DNA of 10,028 nucleotides from Pseudomonadota bacterium. GTDB taxonomy: Bacteria; Pseudomonadota; Alphaproteobacteria; Rhizobiales; Hyphomicrobiaceae. How positions within the stretch are numbered: the first letter of the stretch is position 1; the number at the start of each line of letters is the position of its first letter. Below the pieces are notes generated by a model that ran no database searches, was not told the origin of the DNA, and was given only the letters and a program-made list of their open reading frames with translations. A program made the position numbers and the translations under genes. Below, in pieces: positions 1 to 7,629 of the stretch. The stretch covers positions 1 to 10,028 of the forward strand of contig JAKALI010000098.1 in NCBI GenBank assembly GCA_021813195.1, read 5' to 3'.

Positions 1-423
1 CCTTGCCATGGGGTGGACCTCGACCGGCACGGACCTTGAAAACGACTGGACAAACTTGTTCTCGTCGGCCGCTATCACTACTTTTTTCGCCGACGAGATC
101 AGAATTTTTTCGCGCAACAGGGCGCCTCCGCCGCCCTTGATGAGGCGCAACTCGTTGTCGATCTCGTCGGCGCCGTCGATGGTCAGATCTAGGAAGGGAA
201 CGTCATCGAGGGTTGTTAGCGGAATTCCGAGTGCCTCCGCCTGGCGATGAGTCGCCTCCGACGTGGGCACGCAAAGTACCTGTAATCCGCGTTGTACCTC
301 CTGGGCCAGCAGCTCCACGAAGCGGGCCGCCGTCGACCCCGTACCCAGCCCCAAGCGCATGCCCGACTCGACGAAAGCCAGAGCCCGCGTCGCCGCGGCA
401 ATTTTGAACTGGTCGGCGCTCAT
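1..423 (-). CDS. rpiA: Ribose-5-phosphate isomerase A, N-terminal part (cut by window edge)
   Basis: The reverse strand reads from an ATG at 423 to the window edge without a stop, giving 141 residues that start [20 protein letters not shown]. Visible RpiA signatures are the phosphate-binding GLGTGSTA at residues 25-32, the catalytic DGADE at 83-87 within [20 protein letters not shown], and the [11 protein letters not shown] loop at 96-106. The family is usually about 220-230 residues, so roughly 60% is present and the C-terminus lies left of the window. RpiA is a cytosolic enzyme of the non-oxidative pentose phosphate pathway that interconverts ribose 5-phosphate and ribulose 5-phosphate. The frame is open upstream to a stop at 580-582, with further ATGs at 447 and 531. 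I chose 423 because RpiA proteins normally begin about 20 residues before [11 protein letters not shown]; 447 is the main alternative. Neither start has a strong Shine-Dalgarno. The gene is divergent from gph. Confidence 0.95.
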   Translation of the reverse strand, partial: MSADQFKIAAATRALAFVESGMRLGLGTGSTAARFVELLAQEVQRGLQVLCVPTSEATHRQAEALGIPLTTLDDVPFLDLTIDGADEIDNELRLIKGGGGALLREKILISSAKKVVIAADENKFVQSFSRSVPVEVHPMAR

Positions 424-595
424 GCCCAAGAGTTCCCGTGCGGTCATCGTCTCAATACGTGAGGTGCTCCCTAGCACGGGAAACGCCCTGTGCACGCAAA
501 AAACGCCCAAGGACACGACCTCGCGATCCATCGCTGTGGGGTTAAGCTTGTTTGCCGCAGCGAAAGGTTCGTGACGATGCTATAGGCCGCAAGTC

Positions 596-1273
596 ATGAG
601 GGACTTCACCATCGTATTCGATCTCGACGGCACGCTCGTCGACACCGCCCCCGACCTGATCGGGGCAACCAATCATGCTCTTTTGAGGCTAGGGCTGGCG
701 CCCGTGGCCGGAGAGTCCTTGCGTCCCTGGATCAGTTTCGGTGCGCGCCGGATGATCGCCGAAGCGCTCTCGCTGTCGCATGTGCGGGCCTCGGAGGGAG
801 AGATTGACGGCCTGCTGGAAGACTTTCTGGCGTACTACGAAACCCACATTGCCGGCGAAAGCCGCCCCTTCCCTGGCGCCATCGCCGCGGCCCGCACCCT
901 GCTGGGGCAGGGTGCGAAGCTTGCCATATGCACGAACAAGCGGGAGCACCTCTCGCGAGCGCTCCTGTCCGCGCTGCAATTGGACGATCTATTTGCGGCC
1001 TTGGCCGGGCGCGACACGTTCCCGGTTTACAAGCCCCACCCGGAGCATCTCACGGGTGCCGTGCGGTTGGCCGGTGGGGATATCAACCGCGCGATTATGG
1101 TGGGCGACAGCGAGATCGACGTCAAAACTGCCCGCGCAGCGGGGATCCCGATCGTGGCCGTGGCATTTGGCTATAGCGGCGTTCCCATCGCCGAGACGCA
1201 GCCCGATCGAGTGATCGATCACTTCGACGCGCTGATCCCGGCCCTTCGCGAGCTGACGGCGCAAAAAATATAG
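596..1273 (+). CDS. gph: Phosphoglycolate phosphatase (HAD family)
   Basis: This 225-residue HAD-superfamily hydrolase has all four motifs. Motif I is DLDGT at residues 9-13, with nucleophile D9 and acid/base D11. Motif II is the Thr in ICTN (T113). Motif III is K146 in VYKPHPEHL, and motif IV is GDSEID at 170-175 with D171 and D175. The helical cap lies at about 18-85, which fits subclass I Gph/CbbZ/PGP enzymes. The expected reaction is dephosphorylation of 2-phosphoglycolate to glycolate in the cytosol, which removes an inhibitory by-product of DNA-end repair or Rubisco oxygenation. The start is well fixed because motif I must lie close to the N-terminus. Only a weak AGG (584-586) precedes it. 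It is divergent from rpiA, with a 172-nt gap, and is followed by 224 nt before topA. Exact substrate preference among HAD phosphatases cannot be proved from motifs alone. Confidence 0.9.
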   Translation: MRDFTIVFDLDGTLVDTAPDLIGATNHALLRLGLAPVAGESLRPWISFGARRMIAEALSLSHVRASEGEIDGLLEDFLAYYETHIAGESRPFPGAIAAARTLLGQGAKLAICTNKREHLSRALLSALQLDDLFAALAGRDTFPVYKPHPEHLTGAVRLAGGDINRAIMVGDSEIDVKTARAAGIPIVAVAFGYSGVPIAETQPDRVIDHFDALIPALRELTAQKI

Positions 1274-1362
1274 ATTTCATATCAGAGGGATAACGACTGG
1301 CTGGCGTTCGCCCGCGCCCGATCCCGAGGCGGGGTGGTGGGCCATGAGGACAACCGGCGGGT

Positions 1363-1391
1363 TTGACATGGCCATAGCGTTCCCACATGTT
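1363..1391 (+). promoter_or_regulatory. Possible sigma-70 type promoter for topA
   Basis: A perfect -35 hexamer TTGACA lies at 1363-1368. It is followed after 17 bases by CATGTT (1386-1391), a weak -10 matching TATAAT at three of six positions. This would give a topA leader of about 100 nt. Weak -10 elements are common in alphaproteobacteria. No other good promoter is visible in the 224-nt gap between gph and topA (1274-1497), and no convincing gph terminator with a T-run was found there. This is inference from a motif match only. Confidence 0.35.
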
Positions 1392-1497
1392 CCGGCGCCT
1401 CGGCGTCGTCGCAACCTTGCAATCTGGGATTGCGATGCGACCACCGGCCGGCAGGATTTCCTGGTCGTCCCGCAGCGCAGCAACAAGAAAGTTCGGC

Positions 1498-4281
1498 ATG
1501 AACGTCCTGATCGTGGAATCGGCCGCCAAGGCCAAAACCATCAAGAAGTATCTGGGCTCAGGCTATAAGGTTATCGCCTCGTATGGTCATGTCCGCGATC
1601 TGCCCGCTAAGGATGGAGCCGTCGAACCCGACAACGACTTTCGGATGCACTGGGACGTCGATGATGCGCGCGGGCGCAAGGTCATCAAGGAAATCGCCGA
1701 CGCCGTCAAAGACGCCGATCGGCTGATCCTGGCAACCGACCCGGACCGCGAGGGTGAGGCCATATCCTGGCACATCCTGGAGGTCCTCAATGCCAAGAAG
1801 GCGCTGAAGAAGGGTACCGAGGTCCAGCGGGTCGCCTTCAACGCGGTCACCAAACCCGCGATCCTCGCCGCGCTCAAGGAACCGCGCCGGATCGATGAAC
1901 CACTCGTTTCAGCCTATCTTGCCCGCCGCGCACTCGATTACCTCGTCGGATTCACGCTTTCTCCGGTGCTGTGGCGCAAATTGCCTGGTGCGCGCTCAGC
2001 CGGGCGGGTGCAATCCGTCGCACTCCGGCTTGTATGCGACCGGGAAGCGGAGATCGAAGCCTTCCGCACAGAGGAATACTGGACAATCGAAGCCACACTG
2101 GAGACCGCCAAAGGCGAGACCTTCGGTGCCCGACTGTCTGCTATCGACGGCACAACCTTGAAAAAACTCGACATCAAGGATGAGGCGGCAGCGACCGCCA
2201 TCAAAGTCGCGATCGAAAATGGCGCATTCCGCGTTGCGCGGTTGGAGAAAAAGGCCGTCAAACGCAACCCCTATCCGCCGTTCATGACCTCGACCTTGCA
2301 AATGGACGCCTCGCGCAAGCTCGGCTTTTCGGCGAAGCAAACCATGCAGGTTGCCCAGCGGCTCTACGAAGGCGTCGATGTGGGCGGCGAAACAGTTGGC
2401 CTCATCACGTACATGCGAACGGATGGCGTCACCATCGAACCGGACGCCATTAATGCCATCCGCGGCCTCATTGCGCGTGAGTACAGCCAGAAATTCGTGG
2501 CCCCCTTCGTGCGCGAGTACAAGACCAAGGCCAAGAATGCGCAGGAAGCCCACGAGGCGATACGGCCGACCGATCCGGCGCGGCGGCCCAAAGACGTCGC
2601 CCGCTTCCTCGAGCGCGATCAAGCCGCCCTCTACGAATTGATCTGGCAACGGGCGATCGCAAGCCAGATGGCGTCCGCCGAACTGGAACAGACGAGCGCC
2701 GACATCGAGGTTCGGGGACGCGACGGCAAGGTTTATACGCTGCGCGCAACCGGCTCGGTGGTTTTGTTTGAAGGCTTCCTCAAAGTCTATCAGGAAGGCC
2801 GCGACGATCGCGTGCGCACCATCGAGAAGGGCAAGGAGGATCACGCGGACGACGAAGACGAGACGGGCCGCCGCCTACCACAGCTCAGCGAGGGCGATGC
2901 CGTTCGCGACAAAGCGATCGAAGCCGAGCAGCACTTCACACAGCCGCCGCCCCGATATTCCGAAGCAACGCTCGTCAAGCGCATGGAGGAGCTCGGCATC
3001 GGGAGACCCTCGACATATGCCTCGACGATGGCGACGCTGGTCGAGCGGGGCTATGTGCGCATCGACCGCAAGCGATTGGTGCCTGAGGACAAGGGCCGGC
3101 TCGTCATCGCATTCCTGGAAAGTTTCTTTCGCAAGTATGTCGAATTTGACTACACGGCGAGCCTCGAAGACCAACTCGACCTCATCTCCGACAACAAGCT
3201 CGACTGGAAAGCGATGCTCCGCGATTTCTGGCGCGAGTTTCTTGGGGCGGTCGAGGACATTAAGGAGTTGCGGGTTACTGACGTGCTGGAAGCCTTAAAC
3301 GAGATGCTGGGGCCGCACATCTTCCCTGATAAGGGCGACGGCAGCGACCCGCGCGCGTGTCCCAAGTGCGGCACGGGCCGCTTGTCGCTGAAAATATCGG
3401 GCAAGAATGGCGCGTTCATCGGTTGCGGCAATTATCCCGACTGCACCTACACGCGCCAACTCACGAGCGCAGGTGACGAAACTGCGGAAGATCGTCAACT
3501 CGGATTTGATCCCGAAACCGGTCTTCCCGTCCTGGTCAAGAACGGCCGCTTCGGTCCGTACTTGCAGATCGGTGAGGGTACAAAGGGCGAAAAGCCCAAG
3601 CGCTCGTCGATCCCGAAAGGCATCGATCCGGCAACGATCGACCTCGAGCGGGCGCTAAAGCTCTTATCACTGCCGCGCGAGATCGGGCTGCACCCGGAAA
3701 CCCAAACCCCGATTGTCGCGGGCCTTGGACGTTTCGGGCCCTTCGTGTTGCATGACGGCACGTATGCCAATCTCGACAACGTGGAAGACCTTTTCACGAT
3801 CGGGGTCAACCGGGCGGTCACATTGCTCGCCGACAAGCGCGCCGGCAAAGGCGGACGCTTCGGGCGCGCAGCGGCGCCAAAGAAGGTCCTCAAGGATCTG
3901 GGCGAACATCCCGAAGAGGGTGGAAAGATCGAGGTGCTCGACGGCAAATACGGCCCTTACGTCAGCCACAACAAGGTCAATGTCACCATCCCAAGGGGCA
4001 CGAAGCCCGAGGATCTAACGGTAGAGGACGCCGTGATGCTGCTCGCGGAGCGCATGGCTAAGAGCGGCGGCAAAAAGGTGGCACGCAAAGCCGCTGCAAA
4101 ATCATCGAAATCTGCCACCCCGAAGGTCGAAGCCAAGTCCCCGCTCACGGCTGCCAAGTCGGCCCGCAATAGTGCGCCCGCGGCAAAGCCGTCAGCGAAG
4201 TCTTCACCGGTCAGGCGGCCCGCCGCAAAGAAAGCGGCAAAGAAACCGGCAAGTGTCAAAGCCAAAGCCGGAGCCGAGTGA
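1498..4281 (+). CDS. topA: DNA topoisomerase I (type IA)
   Basis: This 927-residue enzyme relaxes negatively supercoiled DNA through a transient 5'-phosphotyrosine break of one strand. The TOPRIM domain occupies about 1-130, with E7 in MNVLIVES and the acidic cluster D81, D83, E85 in ATDPDREGE. The toroidal core follows, with catalytic Y305 in GLITYMRTDG and the conserved PFMTSTLQ (261-268) and AHEAIRPT (351-358). A four-cysteine zinc finger spans C621, C624, C643 and C649. Three zinc-less C-terminal repeats follow, each with a GRFGP or GKYGP core (about 669-692, 730-752, 801-824). The protein ends in a Lys/Ala/Ser/Pro-rich basic tail (about 853-927). The frame is open upstream to an ATG at 1387, but the family begins exactly at MNVLIVES, so 1498 is the start. 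It has a weak purine-rich site at 1485-1491. dprA, which often precedes topA in relatives, is absent here. The stop overlaps the ATG of a micro-ORF leading into rnr. Confidence 0.97.
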   Translation: MNVLIVESAAKAKTIKKYLGSGYKVIASYGHVRDLPAKDGAVEPDNDFRMHWDVDDARGRKVIKEIADAVKDADRLILATDPDREGEAISWHILEVLNAKKALKKGTEVQRVAFNAVTKPAILAALKEPRRIDEPLVSAYLARRALDYLVGFTLSPVLWRKLPGARSAGRVQSVALRLVCDREAEIEAFRTEEYWTIEATLETAKGETFGARLSAIDGTTLKKLDIKDEAAATAIKVAIENGAFRVARLEKKAVKRNPYPPFMTSTLQMDASRKLGFSAKQTMQVAQRLYEGVDVGGETVGLITYMRTDGVTIEPDAINAIRGLIAREYSQKFVAPFVREYKTKAKNAQEAHEAIRPTDPARRPKDVARFLERDQAALYELIWQRAIASQMASAELEQTSADIEVRGRDGKVYTLRATGSVVLFEGFLKVYQEGRDDRVRTIEKGKEDHADDEDETGRRLPQLSEGDAVRDKAIEAEQHFTQPPPRYSEATLVKRMEELGIGRPSTYASTMATLVERGYVRIDRKRLVPEDKGRLVIAFLESFFRKYVEFDYTASLEDQLDLISDNKLDWKAMLRDFWREFLGAVEDIKELRVTDVLEALNEMLGPHIFPDKGDGSDPRACPKCGTGRLSLKISGKNGAFIGCGNYPDCTYTRQLTSAGDETAEDRQLGFDPETGLPVLVKNGRFGPYLQIGEGTKGEKPKRSSIPKGIDPATIDLERALKLLSLPREIGLHPETQTPIVAGLGRFGPFVLHDGTYANLDNVEDLFTIGVNRAVTLLADKRAGKGGRFGRAAAPKKVLKDLGEHPEEGGKIEVLDGKYGPYVSHNKVNVTIPRGTKPEDLTVEDAVMLLAERMAKSGGKKVARKAAAKSSKSATPKVEAKSPLTAAKSARNSAPAAKPSAKSSPVRRPAAKKAAKKPASVKAKAGAE

Positions 4282-4283
4282 TG
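4270..4283 (+). promoter_or_regulatory. Ribosome binding site inside the topA 3' end, for the micro-ORF
   Basis: GGAG at 4270-4273 lies seven bases before the ATG at 4281-4283. This is the best Shine-Dalgarno and spacing match at the topA/rnr junction. By contrast, the 20 bases before the rnr ATG at 4313 hold no Shine-Dalgarno-like run. The site therefore appears to load or retain ribosomes for the micro-ORF rather than directly for rnr. Confidence 0.45.
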
Positions 4284-4316
4284 GCCCTACCGATCCCAAT
4301 GGCCTCGCCAACATGA
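4281..4316 (+). CDS. 11-codon micro-ORF, possible translational coupler between topA and rnr
   Basis: The ATG at 4281 overlaps the topA stop by one base (TGATG). The frame reads MALPIPMASPT and stops at TGA 4314-4316, which overlaps the rnr start as ATGA (4313-4316). A GGAG sits seven bases upstream of its ATG, while rnr has no recognisable Shine-Dalgarno. The arrangement looks like a reinitiation relay: ribosomes end topA, translate 11 codons and restart on rnr. The peptide itself is unlikely to have a function. Alternatives are that the overlaps are chance and rnr is read directly from 4313. A one- or two-base indel could also have split an original rnr start at 4281, but rnr has a normal N-terminal length from 4313, which argues against that. 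Confidence 0.4.
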   Translation: MALPIPMASPT

Positions 4317-6637
4317 CGGGCAAGCGTCCTCCGGCGCGCAAATCGAAATCCGGCCAAGCTCGCAACAGGCCTGTGGGCTCGGGCGCTTGTGAGGAAGGTG
4401 CCTTACCCTCGCGCGTCGACATTCTTGCTTACATCGAACGCGCGCAAGGCAAAGTCGGCAAACGCGAAATCGCGCGCGCCTTCGGCATCAAGGGTGGCGA
4501 TAGGATCGCCTTGAAACGCATGCTGGCGGAGTTGGGTGAGGAAGGCATGCTCACCGGAGGTCGCAACGCTTTGCGCCGTCGCGGCTCAGTTCCGCCAGTC
4601 GCCGTACTCGAAGTAACGAGCCGGGATGCCGACGGCAATCTCGTTGCCGAGCCTGTCGCTTGGGACGACCAAGACGGTGAAAAGCCCAAGATATTGGTGC
4701 TGATGAAGCCGCGGGCTCGGCGCGGGCCGACGGAACCGGACATAACGCTCGGTGCCGGCGATCGCATCCTCGCCCGCGTCAGCCGGCTCGATGAGCCCGA
4801 CATCGCGGGATGCCTCTATGAGGCTGAACCGATCCGCAAACTGGCCCGCGACGAACGGCGGCTGGTGGGAATCTTTCGCGCCATCCCCCGCGGTGGCGGC
4901 ACGATCGAGCCGGTCAATCGCAAAGAGTTGCGATCCTGGCCGGTCCAAAAGGGCGACGAAGGCCCCGCGCGCGACGGGGATCTCGTGCGCTTCGACCTTC
5001 AACGCACGGGACGCTTCACGACCCCCCGCGCCCGCATCCTGGAAACCCTCGGCAATCCGCAGGATCAGCGCCGCATCTCGCTGATTGCCGTCCACGCCCA
5101 TGGCCTGCGCGACGATTTTCCGTCAGCCGTCCTCGCAGAATGCGAAACCTTTCCCCCGCTAACCGGCTCCAACCGCACCGATTTGCGGCATTTGCCTATG
5201 CTGACGATCGATCCGGTCGATGCGCGTGACCACGACGATGCCGTTTTTGCACAACCCGATCCAGACCCCACGAACCCGGGTGGACATATCGTCATCGTCG
5301 CCATCGCCGACGTGGCGCATTATGTTCGGCCCGGCTCACGCCTTGATCGCGAGGCCAAGCTGCGGGGGAATTCGGTCTACTTCCCCGACCGCGTCGTGCC
5401 GATGCTGCCCGAGCGCATTTCCAATGACGTGTGCTCCCTGCGCGAAGGCGAGGACCGACCCTGTCTCGGCGTGCGCATGATCTTCAATCAGCACGGCGAG
5501 AAGCGCTCGCACACATTCCTGCGGGGGCTCATGCGTTCGGCGCTCAAGCTCTCCTATCAGGAGGCGCAGACGGCCTTCGACGGTACGCCGTCTGATCGCT
5601 GCCAATCCGTTTACGAGGCCGCGCTCAAACCACTCTGGCAGGCCTATCTCGCGTTGCGGCGAGCGCGCGAGAGGCGCGACCCGCTCGACCTCGATCTACC
5701 TGAACGCAAACTCGCCCTCGACGAGCATGGGCAAGTTGCCCGCGTCTATATCCCTGAGCGGCTGGAAGCTCATCGGCTCATCGAGGAGATGATGATTCAG
5801 GCAAATGTGGCGGCAGCTGAAACGCTGGAAGCGAAAAAGACGCCGCTCATCTATCGTATCCACGACCAGCCATCTAAAGAGAAACTCAAGGCGCTGCGCG
5901 ATTTCCTAGCCTCGCTCGACCTCAAAGTGCCCCCGCAGGGCCAATTGAAACCCGCCGCATTCAACCGCGTGCTGCAAGCTGCGAAAGCACTTCCCGTTCC
6001 CGATATCGTCAACGAAGTTGTGCTCAGGGCGCAGGCGCAAGCTGAATACAACTGCGACAACATCGGTCACTTCGGCCTCAATCTCGCCCGGTATGCGCAT
6101 TTTACGTCGCCCATCCGCCGCTATGCCGACCTCATCGTCCATCGCGCACTCATTCGCGCGCTCAAACTTGGAGACGACGGTCTAAGCGACACGGAAATTC
6201 CTGATCTTCCCGATACGGCGCGCGCAATTTCAGAAGCGGAGCGGCGTGCGATGGCCGCTGAGCGCGAGACGATCGACCGGCTCATTGCACTGCATCTGGC
6301 CGAACGGGTCGGCGCGACGTTCGAGGGGCGCATATCTGGCGTCACGCGCTCAGGGCTTTTTGTGCGGCTAACGGAGACGGGAGCCGACGGCTTCGTGCCC
6401 ATCTCGACACTGGGTCAAGACTTCTTCCATCACGTTGAAGAGTCTCACGCTCTGGTTGGCAGCCGATCGGGCGAGACATTTCAACTGGGCGACAAGGTCA
6501 CGGTGCGGCTGGTTGAAGCGATACCCACCGCAGGCGCGCTGCGATTCGAATTGATCTCAGAGGGCAATCGTAGCACCCTGCGGGCCCGACCAAGACCTCA
6601 TCGCGACCGCACGCGGCGTCCTCATCGCCGCAAATAA
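4313..6637 (+). CDS. rnr: Ribonuclease R (RNase II/RNB family 3'-5' exoribonuclease)
   Basis: This 774-residue processive 3'-5' exoribonuclease degrades structured RNA, including rRNA and mRNA fragments and tmRNA-tagged targets. Domains in order: a basic low-complexity N-terminus (1-30); a winged-helix region (about 34-90, with VGKREIARAFGIKGGDR); OB/cold-shock-like domains (about 95-280); the RNB catalytic domain (about 285-620); an S1 domain (about 666-748, GATFEGRISGVTRSGLFVRL); and a short Arg-rich tail (752-774). The RNB metal-binding acids are visible as D300, D306, D308 and D309 in TIDPVDARDHDDAV. The family signature HFTSPIRRYADLIVHR lies at 596-611. The S1 and winged-helix domains distinguish it from RNase II. 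The frame is open further upstream (an ATG at 4172 inside topA), but MTGKRPP at 4313 gives the usual N-terminal length. It has no good Shine-Dalgarno and probably relies on coupling to the preceding micro-ORF. Confidence 0.96.
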   Translation: MTGKRPPARKSKSGQARNRPVGSGACEEGALPSRVDILAYIERAQGKVGKREIARAFGIKGGDRIALKRMLAELGEEGMLTGGRNALRRRGSVPPVAVLEVTSRDADGNLVAEPVAWDDQDGEKPKILVLMKPRARRGPTEPDITLGAGDRILARVSRLDEPDIAGCLYEAEPIRKLARDERRLVGIFRAIPRGGGTIEPVNRKELRSWPVQKGDEGPARDGDLVRFDLQRTGRFTTPRARILETLGNPQDQRRISLIAVHAHGLRDDFPSAVLAECETFPPLTGSNRTDLRHLPMLTIDPVDARDHDDAVFAQPDPDPTNPGGHIVIVAIADVAHYVRPGSRLDREAKLRGNSVYFPDRVVPMLPERISNDVCSLREGEDRPCLGVRMIFNQHGEKRSHTFLRGLMRSALKLSYQEAQTAFDGTPSDRCQSVYEAALKPLWQAYLALRRARERRDPLDLDLPERKLALDEHGQVARVYIPERLEAHRLIEEMMIQANVAAAETLEAKKTPLIYRIHDQPSKEKLKALRDFLASLDLKVPPQGQLKPAAFNRVLQAAKALPVPDIVNEVVLRAQAQAEYNCDNIGHFGLNLARYAHFTSPIRRYADLIVHRALIRALKLGDDGLSDTEIPDLPDTARAISEAERRAMAAERETIDRLIALHLAERVGATFEGRISGVTRSGLFVRLTETGADGFVPISTLGQDFFHHVEESHALVGSRSGETFQLGDKVTVRLVEAIPTAGALRFELISEGNRSTLRARPRPHRDRTRRPHRRK

Positions 6638-6694
6638 GCTGGGCGGCATTTCGCAGCTTGACCGGGGGCCAGTTTCACCGCACGACGTGGTCGC

Positions 6695-7144
6695 ATGGAA
6701 CCGGTTGAGATCTACGATAACCTCGCAAACGCTACGGAGCGCCCCCGCGATTGGGGAACGAGCCTCGTGCGCGGATTGCAGTGCCGTTGCCCGGCGTGTG
6801 GAACGGGACGGCTATATGTGAGCTACCTCAAGCCCGCCGACACGTGCCCGCAGTGTGGCGAAGAACTCCACCATCAGCGCGCCGACGATGCTCCACCTTA
6901 TTTTACCATGCTGATCGTCGGACACGTGATCGTCGGCGGGGTACTCATGCTCGAGCAGGCTGCATCGCCGCAGACGTGGGTCCACTTGGTGGTGTGGCTG
7001 CCGCTGACGGCACTCCTGAGCCTCTGGCTGCTGCCGAGAGTCAAGGGCGCGCTGATCGGATTGCAATGGGCACTTCGCATGCACGGCTTCGGCGGTGAGA
7101 GCGACGTCTTGGATGCGCAGAAGGACCCGGCTCACCCGCTGTGA
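6695..7144 (+). CDS. DUF983 family zinc-ribbon membrane protein
   Basis: This 149-residue protein of unknown function has a four-cysteine zinc ribbon near its N-terminus: C32-P-A-C35 in LQCRCPACGTGRL and C51-P-Q-C54 in CPQCGEEL. The family-typical HHQRADDAPPYF (59-70) follows. Two predicted membrane helices come next, about 69-90 (FTMLIVGHVIVGGVLMLEQ) and 94-115 (WVHLVVWLPLTALLSLWLLP). After the second helix comes the conserved RVKGALIGLQWALRMHGFG. This layout is that of the DUF983 family, inner-membrane proteins widespread in alphaproteobacteria with no established activity. It starts 57 nt after rnr on the same strand and probably shares its transcript. The Shine-Dalgarno is weak (GTGG at 6687-6690). 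In many Hyphomicrobiales a NUDIX hydrolase lies between this gene and rpmG; here only 119 nt separate them. Confidence 0.9.
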   Translation: MEPVEIYDNLANATERPRDWGTSLVRGLQCRCPACGTGRLYVSYLKPADTCPQCGEELHHQRADDAPPYFTMLIVGHVIVGGVLMLEQAASPQTWVHLVVWLPLTALLSLWLLPRVKGALIGLQWALRMHGFGGESDVLDAQKDPAHPL

Positions 7145-7192
7145 TGATCGCTGTGGATGCCAATGTGCGCGAAGTTGCCTCGATCAGAGAGT

Positions 7193-7221
7193 TTGACTTG
7201 ACTTGATGCCCAAGACTCGTA
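7193..7221 (+). promoter_or_regulatory. Weak possible promoter for rpmG
   Basis: Two overlapping TTGACT hexamers (7193-7198 and 7198-7203) in the DUF983-rpmG gap each match the -35 consensus at five of six positions. Any -10 partner is poor: CTCGTA at 7216-7221 for the first copy and AGTTTG at 7221-7226 for the second. The position, 40-70 nt before rpmG, is sensible for a gene needing ribosomal-protein levels of expression. The motif evidence is thin. Confidence 0.25.
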
Positions 7222-7263
7222 GTTTGCCGCTCTCCTGAGCTCATTCAATCTCCCAGGTTCCCT

Positions 7264-7431
7264 ATGGCCAAGCCCATCACGCAGAAAATCAAGCTCCTTT
7301 CCAGCGCTGGCACGGGCTTCTTCTATGTCACCAAGAAAAATCCTCGCACGGCCACGGAAAAGCTCGTGTTCAAGAAATACGATCCCGTCGCGCGCAAGCA
7401 CGTCGAGTTCAAGGAAACAAAGATTAAGTAA
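7264..7431 (+). CDS. rpmG: 50S ribosomal protein L33 (zinc-free form)
   Basis: This short gene encodes 55 residues, [20 protein letters not shown] followed by [29 protein letters not shown] and a final TKIK. That is the full length and characteristic sequence of bacterial L33, a small basic protein of the large ribosomal subunit near the E site. It contains no cysteine, so it is the C-minus form that does not bind zinc, unlike zinc-ribbon L33 paralogues. A Shine-Dalgarno AGG at 7255-7257 lies six bases before the ATG. It is on the same strand as topA, rnr and the DUF983 gene and may be the last gene of that cluster. A perfect 8-bp inverted repeat lies 29 nt after its stop. Confidence 0.96.
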   Translation: MAKPITQKIKLLSSAGTGFFYVTKKNPRTATEKLVFKKYDPVARKHVEFKETKIK

Positions 7432-7460
7432 GAGCGCCTAACGGGCTAGTTGGGCAGGTC

Positions 7461-7483
7461 ATATCCGGTGCGCCGCCGGATAT
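7461..7483 (+). terminator. Stem-loop after rpmG, possible terminator or 3'-end hairpin
   Basis: The arms ATATCCGG (7461-7468) and CCGGATAT (7476-7483) are perfect complements around a 7-nt spacer. One G-T and one G-C pair can extend the stem inward, leaving a 3-nt loop. It begins 29 nt after the rpmG stop. No T-run follows, so it is not a classical intrinsic terminator; it may be an mRNA 3'-end stabiliser or act with Rho. Confidence 0.4.
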
Positions 7484-7607
7484 CCATGGAGCGCATCGAT
7501 CGTTGAGCCACGACGGCGGAGTGTTCGAATCGGTTGAATCACACGAGGAATTCGGTGACGGCATCACCCTCGATCAATTGTTTGGAGGGGATTTAAACCA
7601 GGGCCCG

Positions 7608-7629
7608 TAACCGCTCGGCAGCGGGGTTA
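7608..7629 (+). repeat. Bulged hairpin in the rpmG-pleD intergenic region
   Basis: TAACCGCT (7608-7615) pairs with AGC and GGTTA within 7620-7629, across the four-base loop CGGC, with a two-base G bulge on the 3' side. That gives an eight-pair stem. No T-run follows on either strand, so terminator function is not indicated. It could be part of a structured RNA or a degenerate extragenic palindrome. Confidence 0.35.

Noticed and set aside
1210..1223. A perfect 14-bp palindrome, AGTGATCGATCACT, in the gph 3' coding region.
   Set aside because: It encodes ordinary sequence (VIDH) in frame, is single-copy here and sits where no operator is expected, so chance is the simplest explanation.
1996..2844. 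A 282-codon open frame on the minus strand inside topA.
   Set aside because: It lies wholly antisense to a clearly functional topA and shows no recognisable domain. Long antisense frames are common in GC-rich genes.
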